NCBI GenBank assembly: GCA_013540605.1
Contig: JABVCK010000004.1
Span: 124,001 to 188,000 of the forward strand
Direction of reading: 5' to 3'
DNA from: Bacillota bacterium
Lineage (GTDB): Bacteria > Bacillota > Clostridia > Ch29
Length of the DNA stretch: 64,000 nt
Under the pieces are notes generated by a model that saw only the letters and a program-made list of their open reading frames with translations, was not told the DNA's origin and did not search any database. Below, in pieces: positions 18,433-26,222 of the stretch (its first letter is position 1; every line of letters starts with the position of its first letter). The translations under genes and the position numbers were made by a program.

Positions 18433-20796
18433 CTATTCTCTACTCTTCATGACTTCAACCAGGTCCATCCTTGAAATCCTCCGCATGTTTGCCAGTTGAG
18501 CCAGAAATACAAATAACGCAACGGTAGCCGCCGCCAGCATATAAGTCTTTGGATATACTACCAGCGGCAAGCTCATCATATCCTCGGGGACATTTTTTAA
18601 TATCTGTGCCCCCATAGCCCTGCCAAGGGGCATACCCACCATCAATCCAATGACACTGACCGCCGTATTCTCGTTAAAAATCAGCTCGGCCACTTTATTG
18701 CTCGTAAAGCCCATTATCCTCAGGGAAGCCAGTTCACGTTTTCTTTCCATTATACTTATGGTTGTAGTATTGTAAATTATGGCAAAACCCATTATACAAC
18801 TCAGGGTTACTATAACTCCAATGTATGCATATACCAAATCCATGTATTCGTTATATTGCCTTACCATATCATCCGGAGCCCGTACGCTCCGGACAAAGGG
18901 CATATCTTCCAGTTCCTTCAGAAACGCTCCGCTGTTATACCTTATGCGTATGAGGGCGCTGTTTATGGTGGAACCTTCCCCCATGGTGCTGTTGAGCTTT
19001 CCAAGCTCCATAAAGCCATTACTGCCCATATACTGTTCTACAAATCCCTTCACAATTACCTCCTGCTCGACTCCGGGTTTGTAAAGGGATTCAAGTTTTA
19101 ATATATCTCCGGGTTTTACCCCCAGATCCCGGGCCAGCCCATCCGAGAGCAGTATACCTTCCCCGGAGACATCTACACGTCCGCCGCTTAAGTCGGTCAG
19201 ATGATACATCTCGGATTGATCCTGAATACCTATTACCATTGCATCCTCTTCCCTCCACCCGTTCTTCAGCTTGAAGGGGTACTCGGCCATCGGCTCTGCA
19301 TATCTGATTTCTCTGAACTCACTAAGGTCATTAATAATACCCTGTGGCATATCCCTGGTAAATACTACCTTATAATCATAGGATAATGCATCTCCGAAGG
19401 CCTTGTCAAAAAGGTAGTCCACAGAATCCAGCATAAGCAGTATGGATATCATCAGTCCCACCGTCATAGCTATGGCGGAAACCGTAAATATTGTCCTTTT
19501 TTTGTTCCTCCACATATTTCTGAAGGTAAGCCGCCAGGTTATTCCCATCCTGCCGAAGAAGGGCAGCATCCTTTCCCCCCACCATTTTTTACCCCCGGCA
19601 GGGGCGACAGGTCTCATAGCCTCGGGCGGGGCAATCTTCAGCACCCTCTTCGCCGCATTCAGGCCCGCTATGCCGCAGAAGGCAAGGCTCATCAATATGC
19701 CGGCGGCAATGACGCCTATATAAGTCTTTACCTGTAATACGGGTATATTGAAGTATACCAGATAATATCTGGTAAGCGCTCCGCCCAGCCATACTCCGGC
19801 AAGGCTTCCCAGCATAGAACCCGCAAGCCCTACAAACAGCGCATACCCCAGATAGTGAAACAATATTGCCCTCTTAGTAAAACCAAGGGCCATAAGCACC
19901 CCTATCTGCCGCCGCTGGTTGTCCACCAGTCTTAAAAGAAGCATATATATCACTATTGAACCTATAAGGAGAAATATTACCGGATATGCAAGGCCCATAG
20001 ATTCGAGCTGTTTTAGCTCATTTTCCATCATCATGTAGCTGACCTGGTCTTTCCTCCCGATGACGGATATTAATCCGTAGTGTTTCAGCATATCCTCAAG
20101 TTCTTTTTTTACCGTTTCAACTTCGCTTTCATCATTTAAACCCACAACAATATCATTGACCATACCCTCGTACCCGAACAGCTGCTGCATAAATCCGTGC
20201 TCCAGGTACAGGATTGTAAACCTCTCATTGTCCGGCATCGCCTCCTGGGCCGATGGTACCGGGTATATATACTCTGGACTGACAGCCTTCCCCTGGACAG
20301 AAAGCCTTATGCTTTTGCCATTGATTATGGGGGATACGGCGCTTCCTATATCCAGGCCATGGAAATCCATAAACTGCTTCTCAACAAGGGCCATGCCCTG
20401 GTAATCCCCGGAAATATACCTGCCCGCCTCTATATGGACCCTGTTCAAAGCGTCGTCATTCAATGGCGGTACTGATACGACACGGGCCTCAACCTTGCCC
20501 TCATAACCCGGTATGTCCATGGGTACGTCCAATACCATCCTTCCCTGTACCCTGGATACGCCCTCAACCCTCTCTATGCTTTTTACTATGCTTTCCGGCG
20601 ATTTGTTCAGCCTGATAAACAGGTGAGGCAGCTGGTATTCTTCATAGTAAAATTCCGTTGATGTTTTCAGGTTCTGGTAGGACATATACGATGCATTATA
20701 AAGGGCTATGCCTATTACGACCACCAGTATAACCGCCATATATTGTCCCTTGTTGTTTTTTATATCCCTAAGGGTCATCAGGCTGAGCTTGTTCAT
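18433..20796 (-). CDS. FtsX/MacB-like ABC transporter permease
   Basis: The 787-residue permease has two FtsX domains. The first transmembrane segment (QYMAVILVVVIGIALYNASYM) is followed by a large extracytoplasmic domain, a three-helix FtsX block near residues 265-380, a central segment around 430-455, a second extracytoplasmic domain, and a final three-helix block. The ATG overlaps the stop of the ATPase gene as TAATG, showing translational coupling. It belongs to the mechanotransmission class of ABC systems rather than classical importers. Confidence 0.9.
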   Translation of the reverse strand: MNKLSLMTLRDIKNNKGQYMAVILVVVIGIALYNASYMSYQNLKTSTEFYYEEYQLPHLFIRLNKSPESIVKSIERVEGVSRVQGRMVLDVPMDIPGYEGKVEARVVSVPPLNDDALNRVHIEAGRYISGDYQGMALVEKQFMDFHGLDIGSAVSPIINGKSIRLSVQGKAVSPEYIYPVPSAQEAMPDNERFTILYLEHGFMQQLFGYEGMVNDIVVGLNDESEVETVKKELEDMLKHYGLISVIGRKDQVSYMMMENELKQLESMGLAYPVIFLLIGSIVIYMLLLRLVDNQRRQIGVLMALGFTKRAILFHYLGYALFVGLAGSMLGSLAGVWLGGALTRYYLVYFNIPVLQVKTYIGVIAAGILMSLAFCGIAGLNAAKRVLKIAPPEAMRPVAPAGGKKWWGERMLPFFGRMGITWRLTFRNMWRNKKRTIFTVSAIAMTVGLMISILLMLDSVDYLFDKAFGDALSYDYKVVFTRDMPQGIINDLSEFREIRYAEPMAEYPFKLKNGWREEDAMVIGIQDQSEMYHLTDLSGGRVDVSGEGILLSDGLARDLGVKPGDILKLESLYKPGVEQEVIVKGFVEQYMGSNGFMELGKLNSTMGEGSTINSALIRIRYNSGAFLKELEDMPFVRSVRAPDDMVRQYNEYMDLVYAYIGVIVTLSCIMGFAIIYNTTTISIMERKRELASLRIMGFTSNKVAELIFNENTAVSVIGLMVGMPLGRAMGAQILKNVPEDMMSLPLVVYPKTYMLAAATVALFVFLAQLANMRRISRMDLVEVMKSRE

Positions 20797-21503
20797 TACC
20801 ACTCAATCCTTTCAGGGTCTATAGGATTATCTATCTTCTTAATATCCGCTATCCTGCCGTTACTCAGGTAAACCACCCTGTCAGCCATATCCGCTATGGC
20901 GGCATTGTGAGTGATCACCACAACGGTTTTACCCATATCTCTGTTAATATCTCTCAACACCCTGAGCACCACTCTGCCCGTAATATTATCGAGAGCGCCC
21001 GTAGGCTCATCGCACAGCAGCATCTCGGGGTTCTTTGCCACAGCCCTTGCCACCGCTATGCGCTGCTGCTCTCCGCCGCTCATCTGGGATGGGAAATGGT
21101 CCGCCCTGTCCCGCAGGCCTACTTTATCCAGCACATCCATAACATCCAGAGGGTTTGAGCTTATATCCGTAACGAGTTCCACATTCTCCCTCGCCGTCAG
21201 GTTGGGAAGCAGGTTGTAGAACTGGAATATAAAACCTATGTTTTCTCTCCTGTACCTAGTCAGCTCGTTATCGTTCATGCCGTTTATCTCCCGGCCTTTA
21301 AAAGAGACTTTGCCCAGGGTTGGTGTATCCATACCGCCTACTATGTTGAGCAGGGTGCTTTTACCCGAACCGCTTGGCCCGAGGATTACCACAAATTCAC
21401 CTTCATAGATGCAAAAGGATGCATCCCTTAAAGCCTCCACAGTGACCTCACCCATATTATATATTTTGCTCAGGTTTTCTGCTTTGAGAAGCACCTTTTC
21501 CAT
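20796..21503 (-). CDS. MacB/LolD-type ABC transporter ATPase
   Basis: This 235-residue ATPase powers the adjacent FtsX permease. Walker A is LGPSGSGKSTLLNIVGG, the signature is MSGGEQQRIAVARAVAKNP, Walker B is MLLCDEPTGALD, and the switch histidine lies in VVVITHNAAIADMADRV. These are typical of the MacB/LolD/SalX branch. It has a GGGGGGAT ribosome site and follows tetR by 32 bp. Confidence 0.93.
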   Translation of the reverse strand: MEKVLLKAENLSKIYNMGEVTVEALRDASFCIYEGEFVVILGPSGSGKSTLLNIVGGMDTPTLGKVSFKGREINGMNDNELTRYRRENIGFIFQFYNLLPNLTARENVELVTDISSNPLDVMDVLDKVGLRDRADHFPSQMSGGEQQRIAVARAVAKNPEMLLCDEPTGALDNITGRVVLRVLRDINRDMGKTVVVITHNAAIADMADRVVYLSNGRIADIKKIDNPIDPERIEW

Positions 21504-21535
21504 ACATATCCCCCCTGAAGCACTTAAACTTGGCT

Positions 21536-22141
21536 TTAAACAATTGCGATTCCTTCCTTAATTATTTTGATGATATCACTGGCCCTTTTTAGCATATCCT
21601 CGTCCGAACCGGCCCGGTAATATTCTTTAAGAAAGTGCATCATAAGCGTGTAAATCATATCCACGATCAGGTCGGAATCAATTTCCGGCTTGATGAGGCC
21701 TCGCTGCTTGTCACGCTCGATCATCCCTTTCAGTTTAGCAAAACCTTCGATCGAAATCGCACGGAGTTTGGCTATGAACTCGCTATCATCCATCTCCATC
21801 AGCATACCTATCCGGTTATATTCCGGCTTTGTCTTAACCCATTCGAGCGCAACCTTGGCCATATGCAGATAGGCTTCAAAAAAGTCAGCATCAGGTTTCA
21901 AGACTTCTGCACAGCCTATAATCTCCAGTTTTTCCTTACCGATTTCCGTGAGCATGTAAAGGTAGATATCCTCTTTGTCGTTAAAATACTGGTAGAAACT
22001 GCCCCTGGATATTCCTGCGGTCTTGACAATCTGGTTGATGGATGCCTCGCTGAAACGCCGGGTTGCAAACTCCTGCACGGCGGCGTTAAAGATTTTCCGT
22101 TTCTTATCATCACTCAGGTTATTGAAAGTGTCCTTTGGCAC
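21536..22141 (-). CDS. TetR/AcrR-family transcriptional regulator
   Basis: This 201-residue repressor-type regulator has an N-terminal helix-turn-helix (IFNAAVQEFATRRFSEASINQIVKTAGISRGSFYQYFNDKEDIY) and an all-helical ligand domain with the FLKEYYRAG segment. I place the start at GTG (22141), eight bases after GGGAG; an upstream in-frame TTG is unlikely. It heads the efflux operon. Two palindromes covering its own -35 region suggest autoregulation. Confidence 0.92.
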   Translation of the reverse strand: MPKDTFNNLSDDKKRKIFNAAVQEFATRRFSEASINQIVKTAGISRGSFYQYFNDKEDIYLYMLTEIGKEKLEIIGCAEVLKPDADFFEAYLHMAKVALEWVKTKPEYNRIGMLMEMDDSEFIAKLRAISIEGFAKLKGMIERDKQRGLIKPEIDSDLIVDMIYTLMMHFLKEYYRAGSDEDMLKRASDIIKIIKEGIAIV

Positions 22142-22164
22142 GCTATCATCTCCCAAAATTAATG

Positions 22165-22410
22165 TCCTGAACTATATTGGGGACATCCCTTCATAGTTAG
22201 TAGTTAGTAGTTCACAGATCACAGGTCGCAGATCGCAGATCGCAGGTCGCAGATCGCAGATCGCAGATCGCAGATCGCAGATCGCAGGTGCTAGGGTAAG
22301 CCTTATAGGCCTTTTCCCTTTAGCACTATCTTATGCTCTGGTAACTGGCAACTGATAACTGATCTCTGCCATCTGACCACTGGCCACTGATAGGAGGTAT
22401 GCCCCCTGAC
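22165..22410. repeat. Heptamer repeat copy 6, nested in a GGGGACAT palindromic pair
   Basis: TATTGGGGACATCCC at the left and GGAGGTATGCCCCCTGAC at the right bracket the element. Inside are about nine near-perfect CAGATCG units, a core GGGTAAGCCTTATAGG-CCTTTTCCC, and AACTGGC/AACTGAT units. The whole lies in the transcribed leader of tetR. The most regular tandem stretch in the window is at about 22221-22290. Confidence 0.85.
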
Positions 22411-22413
22411 ACT

Positions 22414-22466
22414 ATAATAGCACAATACATCCAAAATGACAATCTTGTCATATGACGTAATTGTCA
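22414..22466 (-). promoter_or_regulatory. tetR promoter with twin TGACA palindromes
   Basis: On the minus strand, TTGTCA (22437-22442) and TATTAT (22414-22419) are 17 bp apart. Two 14-bp palindromes, TGACAATCTTGTCA (22437-22450) and TGACGTAATTGTCA (22453-22466), lie side by side with centres 16 bp apart and cover the -35 box. This is the layout expected for an autoregulated TetR-family repressor. Confidence 0.7.
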
Positions 22467-22514
22467 TATATTTGGGGCATTCCGCAGCAAGGAATACCCG
22501 CGTAGCAGATGTAA

Positions 22515-22540
22515 AAAGGGTATCCGGCCGGATACCCTTT
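22515..22540 (-). terminator. Terminator downstream of copZ
   Basis: A perfect 26-bp palindrome with half-site AAAGGGTATCCGG is present, ending in a T-run on either strand. It lies five bases after the copZ stop codon on the minus strand. Confidence 0.85.
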
Positions 22541-22545
22541 CCGTT

Positions 22546-22749
22546 CTATACCACATCATAACCTGTGTCCTCTATTGCCCTCTTGACCTCCTCAGGATTG
22601 AGTCCTTCCTGGTAGTCAACCGTAACCGTCCCCTTCTCCAGACTCACTTCCACGTTCGTTACTCCACTGATGCTGCCAACAGCCTTCTTTATTGCCATGA
22701 CACAATGGTTGCAGCTCATCCCGCTCACATGCAGCACGCTCTTGGACAT
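22546..22749 (-). CDS. copZ: Heavy-metal-associated (CopZ-type) metallochaperone
   Basis: This 67-residue protein is a single HMA domain with the copper-binding motif MSCNHC at residues 10-15 and the usual beta-alpha-beta-beta-alpha-beta pattern ending DTGYDVV. Such chaperones carry Cu(I) to CopA-type ATPases. It has a GGAGG ribosome site. No copper ATPase or CsoR gene is beside it, so it stands alone as a single-gene unit. The upstream region has the inverted pair GTAC-TTTCC-GTAC, and another, GGTGTC / GACACC, near 22796-22820. Confidence 0.88.
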   Translation of the reverse strand: MSKSVLHVSGMSCNHCVMAIKKAVGSISGVTNVEVSLEKGTVTVDYQEGLNPEEVKRAIEDTGYDVV

Positions 22750-22869
22750 TTTTATCCTCCTTTCCCTGCCGTACTTTCCGTACAGTTTTCCATCTAGGTG
22801 TCAGGGGGCACCCGGACACCCGAATATTGCATATATACCATTATTCAATCTACCCAGCCAGTGAATATT

Positions 22870-23808
22870 TTACTCAATTACAACCGGCTTTCCCTTAATT
22901 CTTTCCGCTATTTTCTGGTTTGTGGCTATTATTATGCCGGCAAGCATGATTACTCCCCCTATGAAAAATAACGGGGAAATACCTTTGCCGAAGTAGATAT
23001 AGGAAAATACTGCCGTAAGGGGTGGGTTAAGGAAGGCAAACAGGGACACATTGGAAGCCGTCCAGTATTTCACCGCGGTCAGCCACAAGCTGTAGCCCAC
23101 GACCGTACACATGACCGCAAGGAAAAACACAGAGAAAATCTGCATGGCATCAAGGTTTGCCACCACGTTTATAAACCTCTTATTGATTCCCAGGAACAGC
23201 GGAGCGCTGCCTACCAGGAGAATCATATAGTTCAGTCCCTGGGGCGAGTAGCTGGACATCAGAGGCTTTATCAGTATGGTGTACACCGCCCAACTGAGGG
23301 TCGCCAGAATGACCATCAGGGCATAGTGGACCTTATCGAGGGGTATGAAGGTGCTTTCCTCCAGACCCACTTTCCCGAATACCACCACGATTATCAACCC
23401 TATGAACGAAAGCACTGTTCCGATGACCCTGCCCCTGGTGAGGGACTCCCTCAAAAACCTGGCGGCAAGCAGCATTGTAAACAGCGGGTTCAGCGCAATG
23501 AGGAGCGACCCGGCGCTGGCGTTTATATAGGTAAGGCCGTAGGCAGTCAATAGGTTGTATATTATTACGTTTGTCAGCCCCATAGCCGCCAATCTCACGG
23601 GGTGCTTTTTAACTATCTCGATAAACTCCCGCCTGTATTTCGCAGCTACAACCACAAGGCTTATCAAGCCTACCGGGATAAACCTCAACATGACAATGTC
23701 AAGGGAGGATACGCTCTGTCTCAAGTAGCTTATCGCTATAAAGGAATTGGACCAGATTACATATGTAGCAACGAGCAGGGAAAACACATATATGTCGGTC
23801 TTTCTCAC
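22870..23808 (-). CDS. DMT-superfamily EamA transporter
   Basis: This 312-residue membrane protein has ten predicted helices arranged as two EamA repeats (about residues 10-140 and 155-300). Family marks are WSNSFIAI in helix 1 and GLTYINASAGSLLIALNPLFTMLLA. Members export amino acids, metabolites or drugs; the substrate here is unknown. The start chosen is GTG at 23808, eight bases after GAGG; an upstream GTG in the same frame lies in the ribosome site. Confidence 0.88.
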   Translation of the reverse strand: MRKTDIYVFSLLVATYVIWSNSFIAISYLRQSVSSLDIVMLRFIPVGLISLVVVAAKYRREFIEIVKKHPVRLAAMGLTNVIIYNLLTAYGLTYINASAGSLLIALNPLFTMLLAARFLRESLTRGRVIGTVLSFIGLIIVVVFGKVGLEESTFIPLDKVHYALMVILATLSWAVYTILIKPLMSSYSPQGLNYMILLVGSAPLFLGINKRFINVVANLDAMQIFSVFFLAVMCTVVGYSLWLTAVKYWTASNVSLFAFLNPPLTAVFSYIYFGKGISPLFFIGGVIMLAGIIIATNQKIAERIKGKPVVIE

Positions 23809-24051
23809 AGCCAGCACCTCGTTTTTTATGTTTACTGAATTATTATATCACTATTTTAATATTGATACATACAAATACATGTGAAACCTTTCCCTTTTCG
23901 CTGCCAGTTAACATTCATACTTACGTAGTGTCCCCTGAAAAACAGGGGCTTTGAGCCTTGAAAAATCAACATCTCAGCAGGATTTTTGCGGTAAAATGTC
24001 GAATATATACAATATACAACAAATAAGTTAAATCCTGAGAGGTGTTTGCTA

Positions 24052-24650
24052 ATGTTAAGACTGGACTACCCCGAAATCGCAGCTAATCAAATTTCAATGG
24101 TTGAACTGCTGCTGCCTCCGGAAATATTAAAATTACCGTCGGATCTTGCTAAGGTAGACCAAATCCTTAATGATGAAAGGTTTGAAGAACCTTTTATCGA
24201 GAGATTCAATGTGACTATCGGTAGGGGCTCAGTGCCAATTCGGCCATATATAAGGCTTATGGTGTTAAAGTATTCAAATGAGTGGTGACAATACGCTTCT
24301 AATGGATGCTGTAGACCGTCATGAGGAAACCTTTGGGCACGTACCTGATGCTGTAACTACTGACCGGGGATATGGCTCTAAAACTAATGAGAGTAAACTT
24401 AAAGAAGCAGGGGTAAAGAAAGTAGCCATACCTGCAAAGGGAAGAAATCCAAAGCCCGGGCGGAACGGAAAAAAGCCGATGGTTTAAAAGACTGGTACAC
24501 TGGAGAGCAGGGTCAGAAGCAAAAATCAGTCTTCTCAAACGCAAATACGGGCTTGACCGTAGTCTTTCCCGTGGGTACAGTGGAACAAGCACATGGGTAG
24601 GTTGGGGTATTTTGACCCATAACCTGTTAAATGCAGTAAAATATGCGTAA
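24052..24650 (+). pseudogene. Decayed DDE transposase (insertion sequence remnant)
   Basis: Three fragments of one transposase can be read in different frames. The N-terminal part (24052-24288) contains LPSDLAKVDQILNDERFEEPF. A DDE-domain part (about 24278-24487) has DAVTTDRGYGSKTNESKLKEAG. A C-terminal part (about 24480-24650) contains RAGSEAKISLLKRKYGLDRS and ends LLNAVKYA. A deletion has removed the middle, including the first catalytic aspartate region, and a frameshift separates the last two parts. It resembles IS1182/IS5-like DDE elements. A hairpin CCCCTG-A5-CAGGGG (about 23932-23948) and TCCCC-containing sequence on the far side may be the old element ends, but no clean terminal repeat is preserved. 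Confidence 0.8.
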
Positions 24651-24690
24651 TATCGGGGATAGTGGCCCCGAATAACCGGTAAGTTTACTG

Positions 24691-26022
24691 CTATAATATT
24701 ATTTTCTCCAGCCCTTCAGCAGTCATGGGCCTGCCGATGTAAAATCCCTGCACCTTGTCACATGACATCCTCTTCAGCTTCTCAAACTGCTCCCGAGTCT
24801 CAACCCCCTCTGCAGTGACACTTATTCCCAATATTCTAGACAAATGGATTATTGCATCAATAACAGCTTCCATTTTACTGTTCTTTTCCAGCATGCTGAT
24901 AAATGATCTGTCTATCTTGACTCCCTCAATAGGGAATTGGGCTATGTAGTTGAGAGAAGAGTATCCGGTACCGAAATCGTCAATAATGATTCCAATACCA
25001 AGGTCTGCTATTTCATTCAACATCCCTATGTTTTTCTTGTTCGATATTATTGCCTGGCTCTCAGTAATTTCGAATTTAATAAAGGAAGGAGGTATGCCAT
25101 GCTTTTTCAGGTTGAATCTTATTAAGTCCAGCAGGTTCTTGTCTTGAAGCTGTATGGGAGATATATTCAGACTCACAGTTAAAGAAAGCCCCCTTTTGCA
25201 GCACCTGCAGCACATATCAAAGGCATTTCCAATCAGCCATCTCCCCAGTTCCATGATGTATCCAGTTTCTTCTGCGATTGGAATAAAATCCGACGGGGGA
25301 ACATTCCCAAGCTTCCTGCTCTTCCATCTCATGAGTGCTTCAATTCCGGTTATACTGCTGCATTTTAAATCAAATTGGGGCTGGTATTCCAGATAAAGCT
25401 CATTATTGTCAATTGCTTTTTTCAGACTGAGAAAAACATCTGCCTTTTTTCGCATATACAAGCCAAGCTCGTGGCTGTAGAAGCTATAAGTGTTTTCTCC
25501 ACCTGTCTTTGCTTCGTAAAGCGCCATATCGGCAAATTCCAACAGTTCATCGATATCTCCGGAATGCTTTGGAAATAATGAAATGCCAATGTTGGCCGTA
25601 CTTGAAATTTCATAGGAGCTTATTTTTGCATAATTGCGCATCCTGTCAATAATACTTTCCGCCAATACGGCAACCGGTCTTTCGTCACCGTAAGCATGAG
25701 GAGCAATTATTATAAATTCATTACCGGTAAAGCTGAAAACCAGACCCAATCCGCCGACACATTCCTTCAACAATCCGAATGAAAGCCTTGAAAACTCTTC
25801 GACATACCTGTGTCCTACAAAGACATCATTTATATACTTGTATTTGTCAAACTCTATAAGCATAAAGGCGACGGATATATTATGTTCTGCCAGCCTGTTA
25901 TCGCTGGAAATCTGCCTGAATGCTCTATATAGGTAGCTTCTGTCGGGAAGCCCCGTGATACTGTCGCAGTAAGCACTTTTGTCATAGTTGTTTAAATTGA
26001 AAATTCCATCAATTCTAAGCAT
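24691..26022 (-). CDS. Cyclic-di-GMP phosphodiesterase (degenerate GGDEF + EAL)
   Basis: A 443-residue cytoplasmic protein. The N-terminal GGDEF domain (about residues 20-185) keeps the fold (DSITGLPDRSYLYRAF), but the catalytic motif reads TGNEF in FSFTGNEFII, so cyclase activity is unlikely. The EAL domain (about 195-440) keeps GIEALMRW, the ES motif in KFEITES, DDFGTGYSS, KIDRSFI and AEGVETREQ, as expected for an active phosphodiesterase. It lies 200 bp downstream of the chemosensory genes on the same strand and could link that pathway to cyclic-di-GMP. The ribosome site is GGAGG. Confidence 0.9.
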   Translation of the reverse strand: MLRIDGIFNLNNYDKSAYCDSITGLPDRSYLYRAFRQISSDNRLAEHNISVAFMLIEFDKYKYINDVFVGHRYVEEFSRLSFGLLKECVGGLGLVFSFTGNEFIIIAPHAYGDERPVAVLAESIIDRMRNYAKISSYEISSTANIGISLFPKHSGDIDELLEFADMALYEAKTGGENTYSFYSHELGLYMRKKADVFLSLKKAIDNNELYLEYQPQFDLKCSSITGIEALMRWKSRKLGNVPPSDFIPIAEETGYIMELGRWLIGNAFDMCCRCCKRGLSLTVSLNISPIQLQDKNLLDLIRFNLKKHGIPPSFIKFEITESQAIISNKKNIGMLNEIADLGIGIIIDDFGTGYSSLNYIAQFPIEGVKIDRSFISMLEKNSKMEAVIDAIIHLSRILGISVTAEGVETREQFEKLKRMSCDKVQGFYIGRPMTAEGLEKIIL

Positions 26023-26056
26023 TACTTGCCTCCTGTCCCTCCACGGAAGTAATAAT

Positions 26057-26206
26057 TCAATCAGTCCAACCGATCATTTCCGGTATATCTGTTGAGTATC
26101 GCATATCAATTGATATCACTAGCAGCAACAACGTCTTACAGGCAAAGTTGCCTGAAATATCCTTCAAAGCTTTTATATCTCCTGTATACGGGCAAAAATC
26201 TCTCAT
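26057..26206 (-). CDS. Possible small protein (49 aa)
   Basis: The gap between the EAL gene and the triple-CheW gene contains a 49-codon frame starting MRDFCPYTGDIKALKD and ending EMIGWTD. The only ribosome-like sequence (AAAAGGA) is too close to the ATG, so this may be chance. I know no homologous family. No other signal is seen in this 200-bp gap. Confidence 0.25.
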   Translation of the reverse strand: MRDFCPYTGDIKALKDISGNFACKTLLLLVISIDMRYSTDIPEMIGWTD

Positions 26207-26222
26207 GTCCTTTTCATTATAA

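Noticed and set aside
22192-22300. CRISPR-like array
   Set aside because: The units are 7 bp, contiguous and without spacers, and no cas gene is near; they belong to the heptamer hairpin repeat.
24046-24690. Intact insertion sequence
   Set aside because: The transposase has a frameshift and an internal deletion, and I cannot find matching terminal inverted repeats or a target duplication.
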